NCBI GenBank assembly: GCA_019454045.1
Contig: SKCR01007817.1
Coordinates: forward strand, 496,001-560,000
Direction of reading: 5' to 3'
Length of the DNA: 64,000 nucleotides
Source of the DNA: Zanthoxylum bungeanum
Taxonomy: Eukaryota > Streptophyta > Magnoliopsida > Sapindales > Rutaceae
The position numbers and the translations under genes are program-made. How positions within the stretch are numbered: position 1 is the stretch's first letter; every line of letters begins with the position of its first letter. Under the pieces are notes generated by a model, which worked only from the letters and a program-made list of their open reading frames with translations, had not been told where the DNA came from and did no database searches. Below are positions 46,185 to 57,301 of this stretch, piece by piece.

Positions 46185-46427
46185 TGTTGGACAATTATGA
46201 CCCATAGCGTCACTATTTGTACAGATCATGGTGTTGTTGTATAAATTAACTATGGGACAAAGGAGATTGCACTCTTATCATTTGTGATTAGATCACCTAG
46301 ATATATAAATGATAAGAGGTCCTTGTGATTTGTTCATGGACGGAGAATGATATGAGACAGTATCAGTCCACGAAGGATAGATCATTAAATATCCCTAGTC
46401 AGAGCATTATCGAGATTGGACATTGAC
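46185..46427 (+). mobile_element. Element F: remnant of the second LTR
   Basis: The first ~243 bp of a B-family LTR, starting TGTTGGACAATTATGACC directly after AAATA. It shares GACGGAGAATG, CCACGAAGG and ATCCCTAGTC with the F LTR at 41712-42995 rather than with B. It breaks off at GGACATTGA, then the interior leader of B starts. Confidence 0.75.
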
Positions 46428-46802
46428 TGGGCCCAATTTGATCCAATTGGGCCCAAAACCGCTTCCATAAATCCCAAATGCGACTTAATGGACCTTTAAA
46501 GTTTAATTGGGCCTAATGGGCCATGATTGATTTCTAGGCTTATGGGGTAACTCCCGGATTGGATTTTGGTTATTCGGTTTCACTCGAGTTGACCAAAAGT
46601 CCACGCCTAAAGAAATTAATTAAAAGCCCATTAGACTTTAATTAAATTGACGTTGGACGTTAATCGGGCTTTGAGACCCGTAGCGATTAAATTTGGAATT
46701 TAAGTCGTAAAAGGTTTATTATTAAAGTGTAATATTTAATTTGGAATTAAATAGTGAATTAGAATTAAATACAAATTGAATTGGATTTAATTGTGTAGTT
46801 TC

Positions 46803-47303
46803 GGAATAGCGGCCTTAACCGAACTGTAGCTACTCCTTCCTCTTTCAAGGCCGCTATTCCGCAAGGATAGAGTAAGGCCTTTACCTCCTCAGTAGCTACT
46901 GAGCTATCAAGAGACATTAACTCTATGGCAATTTGCTATTAAGCAAATGCCATATTAAAAATAGCTCTTGATAGATACCATTGAAAAGGAAGGCGGTACG
47001 CCTAAAGGGCACAAGAGTGCCCGCTTCGCTCTCAGGGACCAATACTACCTATATTAGCGCCTCTAGCAGCATTTAAGAAGAAAGCCCTTTGCTCAAGGAA
47101 AAAGTCATCTAACAACGCTCCTGCGGGTATGACGGCTCAAGGATAAATAAATATATATCTCCTATCTATAGATTTAGCTAGAGTTATCCTTAAGACTTCG
47201 AAGGAAACATAAGGGGGAGAGGGGGCTCGGGGGAGAGGGTTATCCCTCTCCAACCGGAAGGCCGCAATTCCGATAGGAATTGAATAAGGCCTTTACCTAA
47301 CTC
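46803..47303. other. Foreign ~500-bp island, possibly organellar DNA
   Basis: Interrupts the B leader between TTAATTGTGTAGTTT and TTGAACATTGGATG. The equivalent uninterrupted leader is present at about 43960-44090 (inverted) and at 22260-22365 in A, showing that ~80 bp of leader were replaced. The island is clearly less AT-rich than its surroundings. It has a perfect 14-bp inverted repeat, GGAATAGCGGCCTT and AAGGCCGCTATTCC, and a diverged direct repeat AAGGCCGC(T/A)ATTCCG...TAAGGCCTTTACCT near each end. Style resembles plant mitochondrial intergenic DNA; no open frame. Confidence 0.6.
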
Positions 47304-48097
47304 ATTGAACATTGGATGATCACTAATTATCAGATTAATTAATTGGATTAGATTGATTGATAACATGTTTGTGTGAATACATGGTTGCGATGCATGAATA
47401 ATGTATATCAGATGAATATTAGATGGGTGGGACAATTTTAGAAATTGTTGTAATAAATTTGATTTATTAAATTGGACCTACGTGTCCAGCCTTATTGCCT
47501 CTCATTTCTCTGTATTCTCTTCTCACCTATTACCCTCAATGTAAATGAGGTTTCTTTAGAAGTGTAGTGTAACGGGTATAAGTAAATACTTGTGCTAGCG
47601 GGAGAGATTTGATCCAGGATCAATGTGTAAAGTATCCATCCGCATATCATTATTATTTTATTCATATGCGCTTTATTATATGTTTAGAATGCATGTTTAA
47701 GAGTGTATGATGATGAGACCTTAACAAAGATAATAAATTGGTTGCCAATTTGCACACGAAAAACCCTCGCAAAATATTAAGCATTTTTCCTTCCATTGGG
47801 TGATTCTCACTCAAGATCCGATACTGGCATTGCCTTGTTGGCCAAAGTCAAGACCTTTGTCCGTCGATGATGTGTTTGAATCACGAGAGCTTTGTTCCAA
47901 ATTGGTGTCTTGTCCAAGTTGTGGTTTGTTGGCCAAAGTCAAGACCATTTCTTGTCCATCGACATTGATTACGAAGCTTTCCATGGTCAATGGGTCGCGC
48001 TTAACTGGGATCACTAAGTTTGTTGTGCCAAAGCCAAGGCTTAGTTGATTCAGAGGAAAAAGGTTAGGTAATACATTGGATGTATTGGCATATATAA

Positions 48098-48410
48098 GAT
48101 ATATGTTTCGGACTTGGATGTCCCCCTACCGGTTCTAGGAATTGGATTGGATCCAATTGATCTTAGAGATCTACCTAGTTAATTATCATACAATTTGTTG
48201 GCCAAAGTCAAGATTGTGTGATATTTAACGGGATCCTAGCCCGTTAATTATCATATATGAGATATATGTTTCGGACTTGGATGTCCCCCTACCGGTTCTA
48301 GGAATTGGATTGGATCCAATTGATCTTAGAGATCTACCTAGTTAATTATCATACAATTTGTTGGCCAAAGTCAAGATTGTGTGATATTTAACGGGATCCT
48401 AGCCCGCTAG
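48098..48410 (+). repeat. 163-bp tandem duplication in the B leader
   Basis: AGATATATGTTTCGGACTTG begins at about 48098 and again 163 bp later. The two units look the same base for base until the leader continues, apart from a change near GCCCG(T/C)TA. A and the inverted leader have a single unit. Confidence 0.9.
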
Positions 48411-48890
48411 GAAACACAGTTTCCCGAGTACTCGACAGAGGGTTAGAGGCTCACCAAAAAATAGTGGGAGGCAAGAATTGAATTTGCAATACTCGTTTAA
48501 TTACTTGCCATACACGCTCATTCAAATATCATTCGTCGTTATAAATTAAATGTTAGTTGGACTAATATTTAAATGTTGTTTTAATAAATAGTTAGACTAT
48601 ATTCAAACTATTCATTTATAGTTGATTTTATAATTGGATTATAGTAATCAATATAATTGATTTGAATATATTAAATTATAGTTGATTAAATAGTTGGACT
48701 ATTGTAATCATTATAATAAATAGTACCTAAATCGTTGATTAAATAGTTGGACTATTAGAATCAAGATATAAATTGAAAGATTGACATTTAAAACATAATC
48801 CTAGGGAAAATGTGTTTAAATGGTTTAATTTTCAAATTGGGAATAATTTCAGGATGGTTCTGGAAAATAATAAGTTACTTTATTTGATAG

Positions 48891-49420
48891 AATAACATAT
48901 TATGCCTAAGCCCGGAGTTAAGCAAATAGTAGAGCATAATCTTTGGAAGATTTATGTGATGATAACTTAAGTACTTAATCCATTAAGCTTGTCGCAGTAG
49001 ACTCCTTAATTTCTTAATCAGAAATAAGGATTAGATCCTTAAAGTATGATAAAGAAATTGAAGGATTTTCATAGATCTATTTTAGATTTTAGAAGTACTA
49101 AAATTGCAATAATAACTCTTGGAGAGTTAATGACTATTCTCAAGGAGACAAAGTCAAAGTTTGCAATTAGGCAAGTAGCGCAAGTCGCACCTTACTTCGA
49201 TATTCTAGAAACCCGAGGCTTGGCCAAAGGCTACTGGAGTGTTGAAAAGGGCAAAGGCAAAATCATTATAATCTTCTAGGAAGATAAAGGACATATCCCA
49301 AAATGTCTGCTTAAATGTGGCAAACGGGATCGCGGAAGCGTGACTGCCGTTTGGACAAAGTAGACATAAAGGTATTGAAGAACGAGCAAGACTCTGACTT
49401 CAAACATGTTTGTCATAAAT
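48891..49420 (+). pseudogene. gag: Element B: decayed Gag
   Basis: Aligns with 23760-24410 of A. TAATTTCTTAATCAGAAATA-type sequence leads to LKDFHRSILDFRSTKI (49052 on) and a broken zinc knuckle near 49303-49345 (CLKCGK, then the GHCTSDC part destroyed by an indel). A 77-codon open piece (49046-49279) is the best stretch. It is a copia nucleocapsid remnant and not functional. Confidence 0.7.
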
Positions 49421-50700
49421 ATATTCACTACTAGTATTAAAATTGGATTTTAGATACTTAGTATGATATATATATATATTGATGTTCAGAATCTGTTTTG
49501 AACAGGATACTGACTTCAATTGAGATTAATCTGCGAATTGAAAATGGGACGAAAGTCGCTATTTTAACCGTAGATACCTAAATTTAGGAACTACCTTCGG
49601 GTGTGTACCTAAAATATGATACTGTTATAATGTAACTAGTTTGACTAGAAACATTATCTTTATATCAGTGTTTAACCCGCTGCGGGTGAACCTTTATATT
49701 CTAGAACACTAAAGTGTTTTATTATATAAAGATGATATTGAGATAAACACATTAGATGTGAATAACAGTATTTATATTTTGAATATAAATAATATCTCAA
49801 ACATATAACATGACAAACAATAGCTCAAACTGATTTGATCAGATGAAAATTTATTGTGGCATTGTTGTCTGGGACACAATCAAACAAGAATCGTATATCC
49901 ACACTTTCGAAGAGTGGGTACTCGGACTGATTTTATTCTAATCAAATAAAGTCTACGAATGTAGTTTATTGGGCAAAGTGCCCGAAACACTATTTACTTG
50001 GTAAAAGTGTAAATGCCACTGATCTGTTAGCCCTAGTTCATAGTGAAGCAAGTGGGCCCATGTATAGCTAGGCTAGAGGTGGATATGAATATTTCGTGAC
50101 TTTTACGGATGTGGCATCGCGTAATGGTTATGTGTTTCTTTGAAACACAAATCGGAAACTTTTAAAGTTTCGACACGAAATAGAGAAACAGATCAGCTAT
50201 AATATTATACCGTCACGGTAAGACCATAATGGAAAATATTTAAGTAATAAGTTTCTAATATACTTGAAAGAGTATAGTATTCTTTCAATGATGACTCTTC
50301 CCGAAACACGTCATCTTGACGATGTGTCCGAAAGGATAAACCGAATTTTGTTGGACATGATAAGGTTAATCATGAGTCGCTCTGAGCTACCATTTCCTTC
50401 AACAGATAAGCTTTAAACAGTGCAGAACTTATTTAGAATAAGGTTCCATAAAAATCTGTTGGACGAATTTCATATTAGATATGAACCGGAAAGAAACCGG
50501 GTTTCTCATTCCTGAATATTTGGGTATGCTTGGCATATGTTTGGATGATACCAAACTAGAACCCAAACTCGATAAGTGCCAATTGTAGGTTATCCTAGGG
50601 ATACATAAGTATAGTACTTATACAACTCACAAAAGAACAATTAGATTGTTGCTCGCCATGTGGTTTTCCTAAGAGGAATACCGATATGCAGTGGTAAGTG
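49421..50700 (+). pseudogene. Element B: decayed protease and integrase
   Basis: Parallel to A. Protease-like TDVQNL remains near 49470. The pre-integrase motif LWHCCLGHNQT lies near 49853, and integrase core wording near 50030-50150 (LVHSEASGP, RGGYEYFVTFTDVASR, YVFL). Then comes the CDRTLLD-like stretch near 50340 (RINRILLDMIRLIMSRSELP-like reading with changes). Numerous stops and short deletions. Copia domain order is kept. Confidence 0.75.
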
Positions 50701-50899
50701 CGAGGATAGTAAAACTCGATGAAAATCGGAGTAATACTATTCAAGGCACTGATTCCTTAATGGAACACAAATAGTTCATCAATGATGAAACTATATCATT
50801 AATCTTCGAATACACAAGAACCACGTAGGTCAGAGAGAGTCAGAAAACAACCTAGGGTATGGGTTTCTGATCTCACCTCATAAAGATGTCTATCTTGTT

Positions 50900-51500
50900 G
50901 AGGTATACCAACTGACTACGTATGAGGAAATGATACAAGGTATCGACTCCCTTATTATGACAAAGTGTCATGAGTCCGAAATGGATTCCATGTATATCAA
51001 CTATGTTTGGACACTAGTTGATGTACCGCAAGGCATCGTGCCTATAGGTACTATATAAGTCTTCAAGGAAGAAATACATGGATGGCAACATACCAACATA
51101 TAAAGCAAGGCTTTTAGCAGAAAGGTATCGTTATCAACATTGTGTTGATTACGATTCAACCTTTTACCTGTTGCCACGGTAAATCCATTTAGATAATGCT
51201 TGCTAAAGCTGCATGTTTCATGTGTGAAATATGTCAGCTTAACGGGAAAATCGCTTTCCTGAAAAGGAAACCTTTTGGGAGGATGTTCACAACATCCTGA
51301 GGGTTTTGTCGTACCAAAAACTAGCAAACAAGGTTTGCAGATTATTCGATCCATGTTTGGATTGAAGCAAGCATAGGTTCTTGGAATTATCATTTTGATG
51401 TAATCATAATGGAGTATGATTTAATTCAAAACGAAATAATTCTTGTGTATATAAGAGGGTTAGTGGGAGCGCACTGACAGTGGCTGTCCTATGAAATAAT
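50900..51500 (+). pseudogene. Element B: decayed reverse transcriptase
   Basis: From about 51197, LAKAACFMCEICQLNGKIAF, then a frame change, HPEGFVVPK, KVCRLFDPC-like (frame broken) and GLKQA near 51362-51376. This matches block by block the reverse transcriptase of A at 26189-26450. The catalytic block near 51480-51500 is not readable. Non-functional. Confidence 0.78.
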
Positions 51501-51559
51501 GATAATACCTCATTTCTTGGAAATGATATTCCCATAATAACTATGGGCGAAAGCTTGGC

Positions 51560-52213
51560 TTTCGAATACTCTCCGAGAAATCGTACATTGAAAAATATAC
51601 GCGACCTGGTGTCTCATACGCTTTGAGCATATGGATTCACAAACAGGCCAATCCGAGTGATAGTCACTAGATTAATGTTAAGAACATCCGTTTGTATCTT
51701 AGAGAACTAAGGATGTTGTCTTAATCTATGGAGATGGAGAACTTGAAGTGACTGGGTTCACTACTGCAAGTTTCCTAAACCGATAAAACGACTATAAGTC
51801 GCAAACGGTACTATACAGTTTGAATAACGGTACAGTGAGCTGGAAATCTTCCAAGCAAGATACTGTTACAAAATAAACAACAAATGCGGGTTATTTCTGC
51901 AGCTGAGGCGGCAATAGAAGCCTTCTGGGTCGATAATAAATCTAATTAGATTAGATATAGTTCTGTTAGCAGCTGAGCTAGGCTACATCACAGGCTAAAG
52001 AATTAATGGTCTCATCAACGATCCATATACATACTTCGATATTCATCTGATTCGTTCGGATCATACATCGTGGCGATGTGATGATCGAATAAATCGCATC
52101 AGATGATAATCATGCAAATCCGCTGACGAAAGCTTTTCTCAGAAATTTGAGCCAACCGTACATAGTTCGGGTGTTAGACACTAGAGTGACTGGATATAGG
52201 CCAAGTGGGAGAT
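51560..52213 (+). pseudogene. Element B: decayed RNase H and polypurine tract
   Basis: GELEVTGFTTASFLNR near 51735, TVSWKSSKQDTVTK near 51835 and NPLTKAFLRN-like near 52115, as in A. It ends with the tract GGCCAAGTGGGAGAT before the 3' LTR at 52214. Stops throughout. Confidence 0.82.
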
Positions 52214-54240
52214 TGTTGGACAATTATGACCCATAGCGTCACTATTTTTACAGATCATGGTGTTGTTGTACAAATTAACTATGTGACAAAGAAGATTGCA
52301 CTCTTATCATTTGTGATTAGATCACCTAGATATATAAATGATAGGAGGTCCCTGTGATTTGTTCCTGGATTGAGAATGATATGAGACAGTATCAGTCCAC
52401 AAAGGATAAATCATTAAATATCCATAGTCAGAGCATTATCGAGATTGGACATCGATGAATGCGTAAAAGACTAGTATTACACTTGTGCGCGTTGTGAGTG
52501 CACAACGGTATAGTTCTCATATATTTGGGTATATGATACTCATGCAAGTGTAGTAGGAGGTTGTGTTTTACCGATGGTACGGGAAACAGCTTCGCTCTGG
52601 ATAGACCCCCTCAGAATTCCATTGGTAGTATGACTATGTGTCTATGGAAGTTCGAAATCAGGGTAGGTGTATTTGGTCTTAACCTGAGACTTGCACCGCT
52701 AATACTTGCAACAATCAATATACTTTGGTTGCGGTCGTCCAGGGCTTTAACAGGTTCTGTGTACGCCAATGATGGGTATATTGAGAATCGTAGTGTGTTG
52801 GGTGTGATGTCAAGACGGAAGTGTCACTCCAGTCATATGGAGTTGATGATCGCGCAGAGATACATAACTGGTTCTCTAAAAAGGTTGCAACCGTCGGGAT
52901 AATATGACTTGGTCATGATTATCTGATATTAAAGAGACTAGATGCTCGTAATCCGATATATGCTTCGTACAGGGCAGACACTCTACCAGCCCCAGGCCTT
53001 GCATGTGATCATCCGATACTGGACAGAAATACGCAATACTACGTATACTACGCCTGATATAGATCCTTTATTCCTGTAAGGATATTTCTGGAGAATTGGG
53101 TAGGCATGTCGCTTTGCTAGAAGCCAACCTTGTCTTGTAAATCGGTAAAACGTAGTACTTGGTACTTACGTGTTCGGATAGTCCGACGACCGAATTTACT
53201 GCCAACATATCGGGGGATCTCATGGGTCACTTCCCAAAGATTCACCGATGACTTATGACTCGCACTTTTAATTAATCTAGGATTAATAAGATGAGAGAGA
53301 AAATTAATCTGGGATTAATTGCGGAGATATTTTATCTGGGATAAAATATCATTTAAAGAGAGATAACGATTAATTTGGGATTAATCGATTAATTAAATAT
53401 TCGATATATTAAACGAAATTGGATTTCGACGCGAAATTAAAATTGGATTTTAATTCGGGTGAACGAATTAATTTAGAATTAATCTGTTAGCGACGTGAAT
53501 AGTGACTTCACTAGTCGTAATCATTTAATTACGACGCAACGAAAAATTCGTTAATTTAGAATTAGCGAACCCGAGCCCGAGATTATTTGCGAGCGCATTC
53601 ACATTTTGAATTCGAGTGCGGCACGCAAGTCAAATCAAACGTCAAATCGCTAGTCGCATCAAGTGTCAATTCACTTGTCACTTTGAGTGATGTGACTTGA
53701 CAACTTGTGATTGATGTGATTGAGTGATGTGTGTGGTTGGCATTTAAAGCTTTTATTGTTTGACTTTTTTAAAAGAAAAAGTTTGGTATATGATTTGAAT
53801 TATCAATTACTAAAAACACAACACACATTTATCTCTCTCTCTCTCCTCCCATTTCTCTCTTCTTCTTCACGCCCTTGGGGCTGAAATTTTCTGTTTTTCT
53901 GGTTTGAAAAACCGTGAGCAAGAAAAGGAAGCAAGTGTGATTTTATGGAAAAATCAAGAGTGCTAGCACACTCCGGGATCATGCGAAGGTGATAGGGAAG
54001 TCCACCATTGAGCCGGGAATCGTTCGACTAAGCTTGGAGCTTGCTTGAAGAACCAACAATGGCCGAAAACAGTGAGCTTGGAGCAGTCCACTGCAGCAGT
54101 TCACAGTGAGCAGAAAATGAATTTTTTTTCGTCAAAGCATCACTCAACCGATCGATGTAAGTATTCCGTGACTTTCTCGATTGTATTCACACATGTTCAT
54201 GCTTGTTTATTGATTCTTGGGACCTTAGTAAACTCCAATA
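52214..54240 (+). mobile_element. Element B: 3' LTR (2,027 bp)
   Basis: Complete, from TGTTGGACAATTATGACC to CTCCAATA (canonical end CAACA mutated). It is followed by GTAGA (54241-54245), which matches GCAGA at 28046-28050 with one change, then by the rest of the A 3' LTR. The pair 28051/54240 therefore delimits element B. Confidence 0.9.
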
Positions 54241-54245
54241 GTAGA

Positions 54246-55495
54246 CACAATACCAGCCCCAGGCCTAGCACGTGACATCCGATACTGGATCGCAATACGC
54301 AATACTTCGTATACTACGCCTGATATAGATTACATATTCCTTTAAGAATATTTCTGGAGAATTGGGTAGGCACGGTGCTTTGCTAGAAGCCAACCATGTC
54401 TTGTAAATCGGTAAAAACGTAGTACTAGGTATGTACGTATTCGGATAGTCCGACGACCGGATTTACTGCCAACATATCCAGGGATCTCATGGGTCGCTTC
54501 CCGAAGATTCACCGATGACGTATGACTCAGACATAATTGATCTAGGATTAATTATAAGAGATAGAAAATTAATCTATGATTAATTACGGAGATATTTTAT
54601 CTGAGATAAAATATTAATTAAAGAGGGAGAACGATTAATTTGGAATTAATCGATAAAATAATATATTCGATATATTAAACAAAATTAGATTTCTACGCGG
54701 AATTAAAATTGGATTTAATTCGGGCGAACGAGTTAATTTAGAATTAATTCGTTAGCGACGTGAATAGCAATTTTGCTAGGCATAATTATTTAAAAATAAT
54801 TTGATTTAATTACGTCGCAACGGAAAATTCATTAATTCGAAATTAGCAAACCCGAGCCCGGGATGTGTTTGCGAGGCCACTCCGATTTAGAATCAAGTGG
54901 GGCCCACAAGTCGCATCATGCGTCACATCATTAGTCATTCTTGTGATATAAGTCACATCAACTTTGAGTGATGTGATGGTTGTGACTTTTGTGAGTGATG
55001 TGAGTGGTTGGAAGGCTTTAATGCCTTGTACCTTTTTGGGAAATGGTAATTGATTTTTGGTATTTGATTTTTGAAATTAAAATAACCAAAAACACAACAC
55101 ACAAAATCAATCTTCTCTCCTCTCTCCCATTCGGCTTTTGAAGCCATTTTCCTCTCAAAGTTCTTGGCTTTGCCGATAACAAGAAGATGCAAAGGAGAAA
55201 AATTGTGGCAATTTTTCAAGGGTGCTAGCACATCAATGGAGTCTAACAAAGGTGATAGGGAAACCCATTCATGAGCATGGAATCCATTCCCAAGCTTGGA
55301 GCTTGACCGAATCAAAGGAGCACAAAATAGTGAGCTTGGCCGAGAGTTTCAATGGAGGAAAAGCTTGATGAAAATTTTTTGTGTTCAATGCATCGCAAAT
55401 CCGTTCATTGTAAGTATGATTCCGCCATACTTCTTTATTGTATTCACATATTTTCATTGCTTGATTGATCTTGGGACTATAGTAGAAACCCAACA
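54246..55495 (+). mobile_element. Element A: 3' LTR, second part
   Basis: Resumes the LTR interrupted at 28050 and ends GAAACCCAACA. GATAT (55496-55500) follows, equal to 19340-19344. With 27296-28050 it gives about 2,005 bp, the length of the 5' LTR. Confidence 0.93.
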
Positions 55496-55500
55496 GATAT

Positions 55501-57282
55501 AACTTCGGAAGCGAGTTCCGAGTATTATTTAGAGATCATAAATTTGAAAGTCGATTATATTATACCATAAGGATTTGACGTTCTTTATCTATATCCCAGG
55601 TATAATATGGATAGCCTGTGACAGAGGTATTATACGTATGCAATGACCTCGACTTGCATAGTTTAGCGAGATTATTCGTGATCGTCATAATTCATGAGTG
55701 GGTGAATTATGGACACGAAATTGGATTCCGTGACGGATAAACCTAAACTTAGAGAGTCTCATAATATCAAGTGTACTCGTTGAGCACTTGGGCAATGCGT
55801 TATGAATAATATAGATTATTTATAATACTTCACCGAATTAAATGAGTTAATTAGAATCATTTAAACGGTTAAACGAAAATACATGCATTAGGTGCATTTC
55901 GGTTAATTAATAATTAATGTGTATTTGTATTAGATATAATATTTGATTTGATACATATTAATTATTTGTCAAATAAGACTTTGACACATGCCATTAATTT
56001 ATGTATTTGTTATTTAATGTAAATAAAAATACATATATGATAATAATTATATTAATTAATTATTTAGATATTTAAATGTTAAATATTTGAATAATTAAAT
56101 AATATCTATATTACATAAATGTTATGCAATATGTTTGATTATTATTGGTTATATGTGGCATGATTTTAATTAAGCTTGAAGTGTGCAAATTTGATTTGTC
56201 AAACTTAAAGCTTATCTTTATTTAAATAGATTAAATTGTACAAATGACTAAAATACCCCCTATGTCGGTTTTGGCTTGAATTTTAAAGTGAAAATTTTGT
56301 TATTCCTTTTTTTTTCTCCAAGCCTTGGCCAAAACCTCTATTAAAGAAAGCTCTCAAATATTTGTTTGAAGAAATAAAGAAGAAAGTGAAGAATTCAAGG
56401 AAAAGCTTAAAGAAAGTTGAAGATTAGTAGGTAATCTTTAATATTCTTAAGTGTAGAAAATTAGTTTCGTATTCTTGAATTACTAGAATGGTTCTAGGGT
56501 TTATTTACTTCTTATAAATTGGGGCCTTTTGATTTGGAGGATGGATTTGGAGGCTAGATGCATGTGTGAAGTTTGATGGGATGATATTAGTGTAATATTG
56601 ATTCAATTTTATCATTTGATGACTTGTTGCCATTCTAGAATGTTATAACCACTCTTGTAATGCCTAGAATTATTCTTGGGTGCTTCATTGGTGGTGGCTT
56701 GGATTGATGTTATGATTAATGTGATTAATATTAGGAAAATTGGATTAAAGCATGAAATATTGATATTTTTGGTTTCTGGATCAGATCTGGAAAAAATGGA
56801 TGTATGGTGATGAAAATTATGTCATATAAATGTATTGGATGTGTTTTTGGTATTGGAATAATTTTCGGAAACTGTTTCGTAGTTGAAATATGCGAAAACG
56901 GTAAAAAATGGCGTTACCGGGTGTCTTTTGAGCCAACTGGGTGACGGCTACCCAAACAGTGAATTGGTCGCTGTTTGGGCAGCCCATGAACTGCCCTAGT
57001 AATATTGGGGCCGACCTGGGCAGCCCCCATGTGCATTGGGTAGTCGGTTCGGTCAAAAACGTGTTTTATGCCATTTTGCGGAAAAATGTTTTTGTAAAAG
57101 TTTCACGATGTTTCTTAACTATTTATGTCATTATTTGATATCGAATTAATATGTTTAGGTGAAATATGAATGAATTATTCATATTGGATATTTAATAATT
57201 TATTCGGTAATTTAAAAAATTTTAAAATTATGATTTCACCCGAACCGCGAGCTTCCACTGCGCCCGTGCCAAAACCCCAACA
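55501..57282 (+). mobile_element. Element C: 5' LTR, second part
   Basis: Continues from 19344 and ends CCAAAACCCCAACA. It is very AT-rich in 55850-56130 (ATTAATTA-type), then holds a TTTTTTCTCCAAGCC stretch near 56310. A region at 56920-57060 has an inverted relation of GGGCAGCCC/GGGTAGTCGG motifs. No gene. Confidence 0.75.
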
Positions 57283-57286
57283 AAAT

Positions 57287-57301
57287 TGGTATTAGAGCCG
57301 G
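57287..57301 (+). other. Element C primer binding site
   Basis: TGGTATTAGAGCCGG, one change from the plant initiator-Met site TGGTATCAGAGCCGG. Confidence 0.85.

Larger units (their letters stand above)
46428..48890 (+). other. Element B untranslated leader (5' end deleted)
   Basis: Begins within the GGGCCCAA-rich part of a copia leader, matching 21930 onward of A; the primer binding site and first ~550 bp are missing. It contains a foreign island (46803-47303), TTGGCCAAAGTCAAG motifs at about 47835, 47929, 48199 and 48362, and a fresh tandem duplication (48098-48410). An inverted version of much of it is at 43200-44430. Confidence 0.78.

Noticed and set aside
56920..57060. Independent gene around the GC-richer part of the C LTR
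   Set aside because: Opposite frames of 65 and 79 codons overlap each other, no domain seen, and the location is within the LTR.
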